Shown here: piece after piece, positions 8,272 to 16,350 of the stretch
Layout: each line of letters opens with the position of its first letter
How positions within the stretch are numbered: the stretch's first letter is position 1
Origin: an uncultured Lachnospiraceae bacterium
GTDB lineage: Bacteria > Bacillota > Clostridia > Lachnospirales > Lachnospiraceae
DNA: 41,423 nt
Direction: 5' to 3'
Assembly: GCA_947589055.1 (NCBI GenBank)
Contig: CANPZL010000019.1
Coordinates: 1-41,423, forward strand
Notes under the pieces: generated by a model
Told to the model about the DNA's origin: nothing
The model's input: the letters and a program-made list of their open reading frames with translations, nothing else
The model's database searches: none
Position numbers and translations under genes: made by a program

Positions 8272-10392
8272 CTATTTTTTCCAGATTCCAAGTACCAATA
8301 CGCTGGCGTCGTCCCGCATTCCCCTGCTATTCATTCCCTGTACCCGGTTCAGTAGCTCTTCTGCCAGTTCCTGCGGATTGCGTGCGTCAATTTCCAATAT
8401 CAATTCTTTTAAACATTCCTCTTTATTTTCAAACAGGATCCCGTCCAACACTCCATCGCTCACCATGATAATCATGTCACCGTGATACAGTTTTTTCTGG
8501 ATCGCATCGATTTCCGTCTGTTCCCGGATTCCTACCGGAAGAGTGGTAGACTGAATGCTTTCGATCCATTTCCCCCGCTTGATAAAGGTAGTCGAAGCTC
8601 CCATCTTTAAGAATTCCCCAACTCCGGAATACAGATCTACCATACACAGATCCAGCGTGGTAAACTGCTCTCCCTGTCCCTGCATGGCGATCAGCTCGTT
8701 TAGCATTTCAATAGCCGCCTCCTTCCGGAAACCGGCTTCCAGCATTTCCTCTAACAGCTCTACCAGCTGCTCGCTTTGATGCGAGGCGTCCTCGCCACTC
8801 CCCATACCATCTGCCAGCATCATCAGAAGCTGACCGTTTTTCAGTTCCATCTGAGAAAAATTATCTCCCGAAATAAGCTGTCCTTCCTTCGTGATCCGTC
8901 TGGCTCCTGTCAAATACCGATAATGGGTATCCTCCTCAAAGGTAACGACGTCATATTCCCGATTGATGATCATACGGCTTGCAGGTGCTACACGATAGTG
9001 GCACCCCAATGCTTGGCTGATGATCTCGGAGGCTTCCTTTGCAGTCATGACCCTGCCCCGTATCGTGCGGGCGGAAAGATAGATTTCTTTTCTTCCGCAC
9101 ATTCCCTTTACCATTACCATGTGCCTTACCCGCACATTTTGTCGTTCCAGTTCGTGTATTACCCGGTTTTCCTGCTGCCGGTCAACGTCCATAGGCGTAT
9201 ACAGGCCGGAGGTGAATTCCCGGATACTAGCGCCTATCTCCCCCATCTGCCGGGCAAACGTGAGCGGCCTCAGGCTTTGCTCGCCGCCGCTTACAGCGTA
9301 TGCCGGTTCCCCAAAGGTTCTTCCAAGCTTAGTGAACACACCGGCAAAATCCAGAAGCTGTAACCGGGCCATTTTCTGCACCTCACTATTTACCAGCGTT
9401 TGTCTGGATTCTGCTTCGCCTGACGTATTCTTCAGCATATAGCTTTTCGGGGTAAAGACGAACAAAAGTCCGGCGGACGCCAAGCCCCGCAGCGCCTGTA
9501 CCTCCAGCAGTTGAGAATAATAGAAAAACCCCAGAAAGCCCATCAGGGCAAGGAAGCCGAAAACCTCCAGCCACTTGCTCCATTCGCCTAAGAAAGCGGC
9601 TCCAAGACTTAATAAGACACAGATTGCCACCCATTCTACCTGCTGGGTCCGAACTGCCAATATGACACCACAGATAGTACCCACGCTTGTCCCATAAGAG
9701 ACGCCATAGCGATAGGACATATAAAGGATCAGATAATAGATCACGCCCTGCAGCGCAGTAAAATATCCCGCCACCTGCAACGGAACGCCCCAGAGGGCTA
9801 TCGCCATTAAAACCAGCGTGCTAAGAAGATTTTCACTTTTCATAATATCTTCTTTATTACGGATCACCTGCAATGCCTGTTCCAAGATCAAAGTAAAGCA
9901 GATCACCATAATCCCTTCTAAGACCGGCATATACCAAGCCTCTGCATGATCTGCCAAGATTCCCAAAAGCCCGAAGCCGCCTGCTTTTTCACCGGGGAAT
10001 AAGTAGGCGCCGACGTCATTCATGGAGCCGGCATTTAAGCCCTCTGTTGGAAGAACCTTCCAAAGCAGGCCAGAAACCATAGTAATAGCGCCTGCCAAAG
10101 TCGCTATGGGCATTGGGTTTTTCTGCCGCTTATCTGTTGGGATCAGCACAATTCCTATTGTAATCAGTAACAAAAGCACCCCATATTTCACGATACCGGG
10201 TAACGAAAAGGTAGATGCGATACCCAATAAAATCGCTCCATACAGTCCCCATGAGCCACAGCCTGCCAGATATGCCGCTACAAAGATTGCGCTTGCAAAA
10301 GGATACATGCCTGCCACCTCTGCCCGTGCCGCAAGAAATGCCAGTATGTAGACCCAAATCGTTTCTTTTTTGAATTGTTTTTCCAGATTCAT
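8272..10392 (-). CDS. spoIIE: Stage II sporulation protein E (PP2C phosphatase)
   Basis: A 706-residue polytopic membrane phosphatase that dephosphorylates SpoIIAA at the asymmetric septum and so releases sigma-F in the forespore. About ten hydrophobic helices fill residues 1-310, a linker region follows, and the PP2C-like domain occupies about 490-706, with ADGMGSGED near 527 and SDGVLDG near 645 holding metal-binding aspartates; RDDAS is near the end. It is roughly 120 residues shorter than the B. subtilis protein (827), mostly between the membrane part and the phosphatase. GGAGGTGA precedes the ATG. Position after divIC and before tilS is as in Bacillus, except for an inserted ABC transporter. 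Confidence 0.96.
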   Translation of the reverse strand: MNLEKQFKKETIWVYILAFLAARAEVAGMYPFASAIFVAAYLAGCGSWGLYGAILLGIASTFSLPGIVKYGVLLLLITIGIVLIPTDKRQKNPMPIATLAGAITMVSGLLWKVLPTEGLNAGSMNDVGAYLFPGEKAGGFGLLGILADHAEAWYMPVLEGIMVICFTLILEQALQVIRNKEDIMKSENLLSTLVLMAIALWGVPLQVAGYFTALQGVIYYLILYMSYRYGVSYGTSVGTICGVILAVRTQQVEWVAICVLLSLGAAFLGEWSKWLEVFGFLALMGFLGFFYYSQLLEVQALRGLASAGLLFVFTPKSYMLKNTSGEAESRQTLVNSEVQKMARLQLLDFAGVFTKLGRTFGEPAYAVSGGEQSLRPLTFARQMGEIGASIREFTSGLYTPMDVDRQQENRVIHELERQNVRVRHMVMVKGMCGRKEIYLSARTIRGRVMTAKEASEIISQALGCHYRVAPASRMIINREYDVVTFEEDTHYRYLTGARRITKEGQLISGDNFSQMELKNGQLLMMLADGMGSGEDASHQSEQLVELLEEMLEAGFRKEAAIEMLNELIAMQGQGEQFTTLDLCMVDLYSGVGEFLKMGASTTFIKRGKWIESIQSTTLPVGIREQTEIDAIQKKLYHGDMIIMVSDGVLDGILFENKEECLKELILEIDARNPQELAEELLNRVQGMNSRGMRDDASVLVLGIWKK

Positions 10393-10421
10393 TTCGATTC
10401 ACCTCCATTTTCATGGAGTTT

Positions 10422-10455
10422 ATTATAGAAAGAACCCGTCTTGAATCTTGTCGTT
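10422..10455 (-). promoter_or_regulatory. spoIIE promoter with possible Spo0A box
   Basis: A perfect TATAAT (10422-10427) lies 30 bp before the spoIIE start, but no good -35 hexamer sits 16-18 bp upstream. TGTCGTT at 10449-10455 matches five of seven bases of the 0A box (TGTCGAA) and covers the expected -35. A weak -35 with an overlapping 0A box is how Spo0A-activated sigma-A promoters such as B. subtilis spoIIE are built, so the same control is inferred here. Confidence 0.5.
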
Positions 10456-10522
10456 TTTTGGGAAACAAATTCCTGAATATTCCCCATAGAATGTATAAGA
10501 ATCGCTGTCAGGCGGCTGAGAT

Positions 10523-11773
10523 TTAAGTATTAAACATAATCCTTTCATTTTGAAACAGTCTTGCCGTCAGCCATGCGAACAAAGCCCCGGTGAGCAGATT
10601 AGATAAAACAGCGAATAAAAATCCCGGAACGGTTACTTCAAACGTAAATATATTTTTCAATGCTATGGTTGAGCCATAAAAAGGAATCAGATATTGAATA
10701 TCAACCACCTCTTCCTTGAATATAGACATAACTCCGACTGCTATAACCGCCATATAGACCGGCGTAATATATGTGCTGCCTTCCTTCATGTTCTTTGCAA
10801 AGGTAGCACAAAGTGCAATCAGCGCTACATATAAAAATACCAATGTAACAATGATTATCAGCATCATACACATCTGAACCGGAGAAAACCTTAAATCCTG
10901 TCCTAACATATCTCCTAAGGTTCGATATAACAGCGGCATGGCAAATATCATAGCGCCCCCGTAAACCAGCGCAGAAAAGCCGGATAAAATCATTAAGGCA
11001 AACAGCTTTCCATACACAATCGCACTCCGTTTGATCGGAAGCATCAGCAGAGCCGCCATAGTTCCCCGCTCCTTCTCGCCTGCAAAGCTGTCGGTTCCCA
11101 GACTCACTGCTCCTGCAAAAAGCAGAATGGTTATCATATATGGGATCACGGTTCCAAACAGTTTTCCTTGTGCCTTATTATCATTTTGTATGACAGATTC
11201 ATCGTTTTCCTTATCTACGGTAAACACGGTCAACTGCTCCAGATCGCCAATCCGCTGTCCCAGCAAGCTCTGTCGATAAGGTTCTATTATATCTGCAAGA
11301 ATATCCCTTCTGGCATTATCAGAATAATCCTCCGATGGATTATAAAAGGTTTTTAAATCGGGGGCTGCTGCACCTTCCTTATATTCCATAATCTGTTCAT
11401 CAAAATCCTCCGGAAAGGAAAGGAGCAGATCCAGATCACCGGAATAGATCCGATCCTTTCCGGCGGCGAACTCACTCTCATCTTCCGTCCACACTATATG
11501 ATAAACCGTATTACCAATCGTAACGATACCCGGCTGCTGCGGATCCTGCTTAATTGTCTTAATATATTCCTGAAAGCTCTCGGAAGCTCCATATATCAGG
11601 ATCGTAGGTTCATGTGCCGCCCGATCCTGCATCATGGAAGCCGCCATTATCCCCATCAGAAGATATATACCGATCACCACCATTGCAGGCATGACAAACA
11701 AACCGAATATCATTTTCTTATCGGAAAATACACGATATAATTCTTTGCGCATCACGATTGCGGTCGCTTTCAT
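10523..11773 (-). CDS. natB: ABC transporter permease, NatB type
   Basis: A 416-residue ABC-2-family membrane protein. One TM helix near 20-45 is followed by a large extracytoplasmic domain (about 50-210) and then five hydrophobic segments, the NatB/YhaP-like topology. FAGEKERGTMAALLMLPIKR after the loop is the typical cytoplasmic coupling stretch. In B. subtilis NatAB extrudes sodium; here the substrate is inferred and could be an antimicrobial compound or another cation. The start overlaps the natA stop by 4 nt (ATGA) with GGAGG upstream, so the two are co-translated. The pair interrupts the conserved divIC-spoIIE neighbourhood. Confidence 0.85.
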   Translation of the reverse strand: MKATAIVMRKELYRVFSDKKMIFGLFVMPAMVVIGIYLLMGIMAASMMQDRAAHEPTILIYGASESFQEYIKTIKQDPQQPGIVTIGNTVYHIVWTEDESEFAAGKDRIYSGDLDLLLSFPEDFDEQIMEYKEGAAAPDLKTFYNPSEDYSDNARRDILADIIEPYRQSLLGQRIGDLEQLTVFTVDKENDESVIQNDNKAQGKLFGTVIPYMITILLFAGAVSLGTDSFAGEKERGTMAALLMLPIKRSAIVYGKLFALMILSGFSALVYGGAMIFAMPLLYRTLGDMLGQDLRFSPVQMCMMLIIIVTLVFLYVALIALCATFAKNMKEGSTYITPVYMAVIAVGVMSIFKEEVVDIQYLIPFYGSTIALKNIFTFEVTVPGFLFAVLSNLLTGALFAWLTARLFQNERIMFNT

Positions 11774-12546
11774 TTCTCTACCTCCATGACCCGACGATAC
11801 ATTTCAAAGAAAGCATCCTCCAGATCTTCTGTATGATTTATGGCTAACGCTTCCTCTAGTGTCCCCTGAAAAGCACAGGTTCCCTGTATGATCATTGCCA
11901 TACGGTCACAAAGCTTTTGCGCTTCTGACATGATGTGCGTGGACACGATGATGAGCTTCCCTTTCTCCCGAAGCAGACGCAGATAATCCGTTACCGCACG
12001 GGCGGTAATGATGTCCAGTCCGTTGGTCGGCTCATCGAAAATGATAATATCCGGATCGTGTGCAAGACTGACCGCTATCGACGCCTTTTGCTTCATGCCG
12101 GTAGACAGCTCCTCCATACGCTTGTCCTCAAACTCCTGAATACCAAAATAATCAAACAGTTCCTTTTGGCGGCGTTCAATATCTTCCTCCGGCATTCCGT
12201 GGAGCCGTCCAAAAAACCGGAACAGGTATTTCGGTGTAAAATGCGGATCCAGTTTTATCTCATTTGTCAGAAAAGCGGTAATCCGACGTATCTGTTCGCC
12301 TTCCTTACCGGTATCCAATCCGTTTACCAGAATTTTTCCTTCCGTAGGCTGTAGTAAAGTAGCAATACAACGGAGCAGCGTCGTTTTTCCTGCTCCATTT
12401 GGCCCAAGTACACCGAAGATCTCTCCGTCACGAGCGGTAAAGGATACCTGTCTGACTGCCACTTTCATGCTGGAACTGCTTTTTTGTTCCGCCATCTGTT
12501 TTTTATTCAGCTTATATATTTTTGTTACATTTTGTATCTCTATCAT
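11770..12546 (-). CDS. natA: ABC transporter ATP-binding protein, NatA type
   Basis: A 258-residue ATPase that powers the NatB-type permease. Walker A is GPNGAGKTT, the signature is LSTGMKQK, Walker B is IIIFDEPTNGLD, followed by a switch histidine in STHIMSEAQ. The longer open frame begins at 12600, but that extension would run through a terminator-like hairpin (12583-12617) and lacks a ribosome-binding site, so ATG at 12546 (MIEIQNVTKIY) is chosen. It is the first gene of a two-gene exporter unit. Substrate is inferred from NatAB similarity only. Confidence 0.88.
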   Translation of the reverse strand: MIEIQNVTKIYKLNKKQMAEQKSSSSMKVAVRQVSFTARDGEIFGVLGPNGAGKTTLLRCIATLLQPTEGKILVNGLDTGKEGEQIRRITAFLTNEIKLDPHFTPKYLFRFFGRLHGMPEEDIERRQKELFDYFGIQEFEDKRMEELSTGMKQKASIAVSLAHDPDIIIFDEPTNGLDIITARAVTDYLRLLREKGKLIIVSTHIMSEAQKLCDRMAMIIQGTCAFQGTLEEALAINHTEDLEDAFFEMYRRVMEVEK

Positions 12547-12582
12547 ATGATTTCTGCTTTCCTTGCGAATCTTTAGAATTAG

Positions 12583-12617
12583 AAAAGCCATTGTAATCAT
12601 CTTCTACAACGGCTTTT
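12583..12617 (-). terminator. Terminator at the end of divIC
   Basis: A 13-bp stem (AAAAGCCGTTGTA / TACAATGGCTTTT, one G-U pair) overlaps the divIC stop codon and is followed by a short T-rich stretch. It separates the rqcP-yabP-yabQ-divIC unit from natAB, implying natAB has its own promoter. Confidence 0.6.
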
Positions 12618-12921
12618 ATTCCCCTTCTCTTGGTTTAATTGTAGTATCTCCCGGTTTGATCAGATTTAGAAGCTTTCTTGCAGTCTCTTCCACAAAGGCA
12701 TCCGTCTGTTGATATGCCTCCTGCTGCTGCAGCTGCTGCGTCCGTTCTTCCTCGGCGGCCTTATCCTCCTCTAATAGCGCTATGGTTTCCATATTTTCCT
12801 GATATTGCCGCTTCAGCGTATAATACCGTACAAGCAGGGCTGTACAAAGAACCAGCAGAATAAGACTGACTATCAGCATTCCTTTTCGACTTTCGCTTTT
12901 TGTCGTTGCTCTTTTACCCAT
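12616..12921 (-). CDS. divIC: Septum formation initiator DivIC/FtsB family
   Basis: A 101-residue bitopic protein with a basic cytoplasmic N-terminus, one TM helix (about residues 16-38) and a coiled coil outside rich in Glu and Gln (about 42-72), followed by the short FVEETARKLLNLIKPGDT motif typical of the family. It bridges FtsL and DivIB in the divisome. The start at 12921 has AAGGAAGG upstream and overlaps the yabQ stop by 8 nt. The gene order yabP-yabQ-divIC is the standard one in spore formers. Confidence 0.92.
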   Translation of the reverse strand: MGKRATTKSESRKGMLIVSLILLVLCTALLVRYYTLKRQYQENMETIALLEEDKAAEEERTQQLQQQEAYQQTDAFVEETARKLLNLIKPGDTTIKPREGE

Positions 12922-13303
12922 CCTTACCTTCCTTTGCATCTTTCATTTGCTTTATTGTACTGTTTTTTGTCTTTTTTTTCAATAAGGATTTCACTTTTTG
13001 AAATAGAAACAACACCATTCCACAGCTAAAAGGACTGATCCCCCAGTTATACAGTAAAACGCCGCAGCCCATTCCCATCAGAACGAAAGCCCGAACCTCT
13101 CCCTGATTATAGGAATATAACACAGCAAAGATCAGACAGCCTGCACCCAGACCGAATAATATATCCTCTACCGCAGTCATGAATACACTATGTTTTATCA
13201 CACTGCGAAGTATTCGGAAAAAATCATAATAGAACACCAGAAGCATTCCCCAAAAGGCGGTAATGAAGAATGTCTGAAGCTCCTGCCATATTTCCGGCGA
13301 CAT
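12914..13303 (-). CDS. yabQ: Spore cortex biosynthesis protein YabQ
   Basis: A 129-residue membrane protein, required in Bacillus for spore cortex formation in the mother cell. It starts MSPEIWQELQTFF and has four hydrophobic segments with the FYYDFFRILR motif between the first two and a lysine-rich tail. The start is fixed by the junction: the yabP stop TAA is followed by one base and then ATG (TAATATG), so it is probably translated by ribosomes finishing yabP; no independent strong ribosome-binding site is seen. An in-frame upstream extension of 28 codons lies inside yabP and is rejected. Confidence 0.92.
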   Translation of the reverse strand: MSPEIWQELQTFFITAFWGMLLVFYYDFFRILRSVIKHSVFMTAVEDILFGLGAGCLIFAVLYSYNQGEVRAFVLMGMGCGVLLYNWGISPFSCGMVLFLFQKVKSLLKKKTKNSTIKQMKDAKEGKDG

Positions 13304-13304
13304 A

Positions 13305-13586
13305 TTACCGGAACAACCTGCCAAATAAGCCCTTTTCTGACGCCGCTTCTTTGGTATTGGTATAAATGAAGCTGTCGACCGTACCATCTATCTCCACTTC
13401 GCCTTTTTCTAAGGTCAACTTCGTCACATGAAGCTCGCTTCCCTTAATCGACAACAGCCCCATATCCGTTTCCAATACAATCTCTGCTTCATTAAACGCT
13501 TTCACATCTCGAACCCCTGAAATCGCACCGACACTTCGATTCAGCAGGTTTACCTTATGGGGTCTCGTTCCAACTCGCTCTTCCAT
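13305..13586 (-). CDS. yabP: Sporulation protein YabP
   Basis: A 93-residue beta-rich protein of the YabP/YqfC family (NRSVGAISGVRDVKAFNEAEIVLETDMGLLSI region early, then EKGEVEIDGTVDSF). In Bacillus it is a mother-cell protein co-transcribed with yabQ. Start at 13586 is chosen because GGAAAGG precedes it and the preceding codons are outside the family domain. A sigma-E-like promoter lies directly upstream (13609-13637). It is coupled to yabQ through TAATATG. Confidence 0.93.
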   Translation of the reverse strand: MEERVGTRPHKVNLLNRSVGAISGVRDVKAFNEAEIVLETDMGLLSIKGSELHVTKLTLEKGEVEIDGTVDSFIYTNTKEAASEKGLFGRLFR

Positions 13587-13608
13587 ATCCTTTCCCCCTC
13601 CCTTTTGC

Positions 13609-13637
13609 AATATATGAGGGGAAAGACATGTTTATTC
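13609..13637 (-). promoter_or_regulatory. Sigma-E-like promoter for yabP-yabQ
   Basis: GAATAAA and CATATATT are separated by 14 bp on the minus strand, close to the mother-cell sigma-E consensus in elements and spacing. It sits 23 bp before the yabP start and after the rqcP stop, so it would give yabP-yabQ(-divIC) sporulation-specific expression independent of rqcP. Confidence 0.6.
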
Positions 13638-13653
13638 CTGATTTCAGATTTCT

Positions 13654-13893
13654 CTATAAATACCGGAATAATTCCTTTGCTTCTTCCTTTTTTACCGTAT
13701 CCGCTACGTCTAAGACCTCGGCCTTTACCGAACGATTCCCAAACTGAATCTCCAGAACATCTCCGGCCTTAACATCATAAGACGCCTTAACTACCTTGCC
13801 ATTCACCATAACCCTGCCTGCATCACAGGCCTCGTTTGCCACCGTTCTGCGCTTAATCAGACGGGATACCTTTAAATACTTATCCAATCGCAT
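13654..13893 (-). CDS. rqcP: S4-domain RNA-binding protein RqcP (YabO)
   Basis: A 79-residue S4 protein: MRLDKYLKVSRLIKRRTVANEACDAGRVMVNG is an S4 fold with basic residues, followed by a small beta barrel. In B. subtilis this protein works with RqcH on stalled 50S subunits during alanine tailing. GGAGGTTGA precedes the ATG. It stands before yabP as in Bacillus and 27 nt after tcdA, so it may be read from the tcdA side. Confidence 0.93.
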   Translation of the reverse strand: MRLDKYLKVSRLIKRRTVANEACDAGRVMVNGKVVKASYDVKAGDVLEIQFGNRSVKAEVLDVADTVKKEEAKELFRYL

Positions 13894-13920
13894 GTAATCT
13901 CAACCTCCATTATAAGTGTT

Positions 13921-14673
13921 TCACGAAATCAAATCTTTTACTACTTCACCGGCAATGATCAATCCTGCAACGGAAGGAACAAATGCAGTGCTTCCCGGTA
14001 TCTCTCTGCGGTCTGTACAATGCCTTTTGGTTTCAGGAGGGCAAACGCAATGCGTCCGGCAGCTAATCTCCATGTCCTCAACAGGACGAATCGGCTGTTC
14101 CTCTGAATAAACCACCTTTAATTTCTTAATTCCACGTTTTTTCAGCTCCCGCCGCATCACCCTGGCCAGCGGATCTACCTTCGTCTGGTAGATGTCCGCC
14201 ACACAAAATGCCGTAGGATCCAGCTTGTTTCCCGCACCCATGCAGCTTATGATCGGGACGTTCGCTTCGGTACATTTCATCACCAGTTCCAGCTTTGCAG
14301 ATACCGTATCCACAGCGTCTACCACATAGTCGTAATCCTTGAATGTGAATTCAGAAGCAGTCTCCGGCAAAAAGAAACAGGAGTGCAGGTTTACATCGGC
14401 GTCCGGATTGATCTCCAATATCCGTTCCCGCATCACCTCTGTCTTTAGCTTTCCAATGGTTTTTCTCGTAGCAATGATCTGCCGGTTCAAATTTGTCAGA
14501 CACACACGGTCATCATCAACCAGATCAAAAGCGCCAATCCCGCTTCGTACCAGTGCTTCACAGACATATCCGCCTACGCCTCCGATGCCGAACACCGCCA
14601 CACGACAGTTTGCCAGCCGCTCCATAGCGGCTTTTCCAAAAAGTAATTCTGTTCTTGAAAATTGATTTAACAT
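13921..14673 (-). CDS. tcdA: tRNA threonylcarbamoyladenosine dehydratase (TcdA, E1-like)
   Basis: A 250-residue member of the ThiF/MoeB/E1 family that uses ATP to cyclise t6A37 of tRNA into ct6A. The nucleotide-binding motif GIGGVGG lies near 30 and is followed by the E1-type VDDDRVCLTNLNRQ; later come DYVVDAVDTV and the CRTHCVCP cysteine cluster. The ATG at 14673 (MLNQFSRTELL) matches the usual family start; a GTG four codons upstream, closer to GGAG, is an alternative. It is divergent from hsp20 and lies between hsp20 and rqcP, an addition to the usual sporulation-cluster order. Confidence 0.93.
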   Translation of the reverse strand: MLNQFSRTELLFGKAAMERLANCRVAVFGIGGVGGYVCEALVRSGIGAFDLVDDDRVCLTNLNRQIIATRKTIGKLKTEVMRERILEINPDADVNLHSCFFLPETASEFTFKDYDYVVDAVDTVSAKLELVMKCTEANVPIISCMGAGNKLDPTAFCVADIYQTKVDPLARVMRRELKKRGIKKLKVVYSEEQPIRPVEDMEISCRTHCVCPPETKRHCTDRREIPGSTAFVPSVAGLIIAGEVVKDLIS

Positions 14674-14829
14674 ATCCTTCTGCACTTTCTCCGTCTCATG
14701 CTGGTCGGTTTTCCCTGAATAAACCCCCGTTGTTTATATAAGCTTATCTAAAATGAGTATAACAAACAAGCGAACTTTTTTCATCTGGTTTTTATACGAA
14801 ACCATTTCACAAAAAATTCACAAAAAATG

Positions 14830-14856
14830 TTAGCACTCACTCTTGACGAGTGCTAA
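14830..14856 (+). promoter_or_regulatory. CIRCE operator (HrcA site)
   Basis: TTAGCACTC-N9-GAGTGCTAA is a perfect match to the CIRCE inverted repeat. It overlaps the -35 of the hsp20 promoter, so HrcA binding would block transcription until heat or misfolding stress. Confidence 0.97.
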
Positions 14857-14871
14857 CATAAGTGTTATAAC
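14843..14871 (+). promoter_or_regulatory. hsp20 promoter
   Basis: TTGACG and TATAAC are 17 bp apart, giving a transcript with a leader of about 95 nt before the Hsp20 gene. The -35 lies inside CIRCE. The remaining 14674-14971 interval holds only this control region and the upstream side of tcdA. Confidence 0.88.
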
Positions 14872-14971
14872 ACAAATAGAACAAAGGAAAGGACATAAAA
14901 ATCCTAACATCCCCTGTTCCAATTAACAATTTACCGAAATAAAATTTAATGAGGAAAAGGAGCGATGACCT

Positions 14972-15445
14972 ATGATGACACCTAGTATTTTTAGAGAAAA
15001 CTTATTTGACGATTTCTTTGACGACTTTTTTGATTTTCCTGCATTTAACGAGAAGGAAATGCAGAAGGCACAAAAAAAGCTATATGGAAGGCATGCCGCA
15101 AATATGATGAAAACGGATGTGAAAGAGCAGGAAGACCATTATGAGGTAGACATTGAACTGCCGGGCTTTCAAAAAGATGAGCTTTCCATTGAACTGAATG
15201 AAGGCTATCTGACCATAACTGCCGCTAAGGGTCTAAATAAAGAGGAGACCGAAAAGGAAACCGGCAAATTTGTCCGTCGTGAGCGTTATGCCGGCAGCAT
15301 GAGCAGATCCTTTTATGTTGGGGAAGATGTGAAACAGGAGGATATACATGCAAAATATGAGAGCGGCGTTTTGAAACTGTCGGTTCCAAAAATGGAAAAG
15401 AAGCCGACGGTTGATACATCAAAATATATAGCCATCGAAGGATAA
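14972..15445 (+). CDS. Small heat-shock protein Hsp20
   Basis: A 157-residue alpha-crystallin-type chaperone that holds unfolding proteins in a refoldable state as a large oligomer. A phenylalanine- and aspartate-rich N-terminus (FDDFFDDFFDFPAF) precedes the alpha-crystallin domain (about 45-140; HYEVDIELPGFQKDELSIEL, then SGVLKLSVPK near the end). AAGGAG lies 9 nt before the first ATG; the second ATG, one codon later, is also possible. It is a single-gene transcription unit under CIRCE, one of few genes on the plus strand here. Confidence 0.96.
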   Translation: MMTPSIFRENLFDDFFDDFFDFPAFNEKEMQKAQKKLYGRHAANMMKTDVKEQEDHYEVDIELPGFQKDELSIELNEGYLTITAAKGLNKEETEKETGKFVRRERYAGSMSRSFYVGEDVKQEDIHAKYESGVLKLSVPKMEKKPTVDTSKYIAIEG

Positions 15446-15460
15446 TAGTCAAAGGATAAG

Positions 15461-15508
15461 CAGTCCGAAATCCAATACCCCATAACTGGTATGATTTCGG
15501 GCTGTTTT
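15461..15508 (+). terminator. Terminator after hsp20 (convergent with ferredoxin)
   Basis: A 12-bp stem (CAGTCCGAAATC / GATTTCGGGCTG with one G-U) is followed by TTTTCC on the plus strand. It lies between the convergent hsp20 and ferredoxin genes and may serve both. Confidence 0.8.
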
Positions 15509-15522
15509 CCTTGTCTGGTTAT

Positions 15523-15708
15523 CTATTCTTCATAAATTGCAGCAACCGGACACCCTTCTAGTGCCAGCTGTGCTTCAGAAGCCGCCTCCTCCGGTACATC
15601 GCCTTTCATGGCTTCCGCAACATTATCATCCGTCATGGTAAACACACTGGGACAGGTCGCAGCACACAAGCCGCAGCCTATACAATTTTCATTTACCGCA
15701 TATTTCAT
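15523..15708 (-). CDS. [4Fe-4S] ferredoxin
   Basis: A 61-residue monocluster ferredoxin: CIGCGLCAATCP near the N-terminus and GCPVAAI near the C-terminus supply the cluster ligands. It is acidic and cytoplasmic, an electron carrier for anaerobic redox enzymes; the partner is not indicated by neighbours. The ATG is preceded by GGAGGAAAG. A possible -10 (TATACT) is seen about 50 bp upstream without a clear -35. The gene is monocistronic, facing hsp20. Confidence 0.95.
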   Translation of the reverse strand: MKYAVNENCIGCGLCAATCPSVFTMTDDNVAEAMKGDVPEEAASEAQLALEGCPVAAIYEE

Positions 15709-15850
15709 TTTCTTTCCTCCAGTACTGCGTTGAACTTATTTTCCATACCTTCTTAGTATACCCATATTTCATCAGATTAAAATAGTATTGCATACGTAAT
15801 GTAAACCGGCGGTACCGATATATTTCCCTGCCTTAGACGAAGGGAATACA

Positions 15851-15876
15851 AAAAGGCCATCCTTTGATGGCCTTTT
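15851..15876 (-). terminator. Terminator after hup
   Basis: An 11-bp perfect stem (AAAAGGCCATC / GATGGCCTTTT) with a 4-nt loop is followed by TTG and precedes the ferredoxin region. It ends the monocistronic HU transcript. Confidence 0.9.
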
Positions 15877-15900
15877 CCTATACACCTATGATATTCAGAA

Positions 15901-16173
15901 CTAGTTTACCATATCCTTTAATGCCTTACCTGCCTTGAACTTAGGAGCCTTAGAAGCTGCAATCTTCATGGACTTGCCGGTTCTAGGGTTTCTGCCCTCA
16001 CGAGCAGGTCTATCAACAACCTCGAACGTACCGAATCCAACTAACTGAATCTTCTCACCTTTCTTTAACTCTTCAGCTACCACATCTGTAAAAGCCTTAA
16101 CTGCTTTCTCAGCATCCTTCTTGGTTAATTCGGTCTTAGCTGCGATTGCTGCGATCAATTCTGTCTTGTTCAT
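15901..16173 (-). CDS. hup: DNA-binding protein HU
   Basis: A 90-residue nucleoid protein. [11 protein letters not shown] begins the helical dimerisation part; [21 protein letters not shown] is the beta-arm that inserts into the minor groove. It is a homodimer that bends DNA. Leader contains AGGAGGA. It has its own promoter (16285-16313) and terminator, as expected for an abundant protein. Position near spoVT and yabP is common in Clostridia. Confidence 0.98.
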   Translation of the reverse strand: MNKTELIAAIAAKTELTKKDAEKAVKAFTDVVAEELKKGEKIQLVGFGTFEVVDRPAREGRNPRTGKSMKIAASKAPKFKAGKALKDMVN

Positions 16174-16284
16174 CGAAAATATCCTCCTCTACAATGAAAA
16201 AAATCTTATTCTGCACCTAAATCTTCTCCATCTCTAAGTGCTGTATTCCATCAACCTTACGAAAAAGGTCAACGCCTACATACA

Positions 16285-16313
16285 TTTATACAATTTTCCT
16301 TGTCATTTGTCAA
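16285..16313 (-). promoter_or_regulatory. hup promoter
   Basis: TTGACA and TATAAA are separated by 17 bp on the minus strand, a near-consensus sigma-A promoter giving a leader of about 105 nt before hup. Confidence 0.85.
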
Positions 16314-16350
16314 GAAAAATACATAATTTTCCGCTATTTTGAATCTTTGC

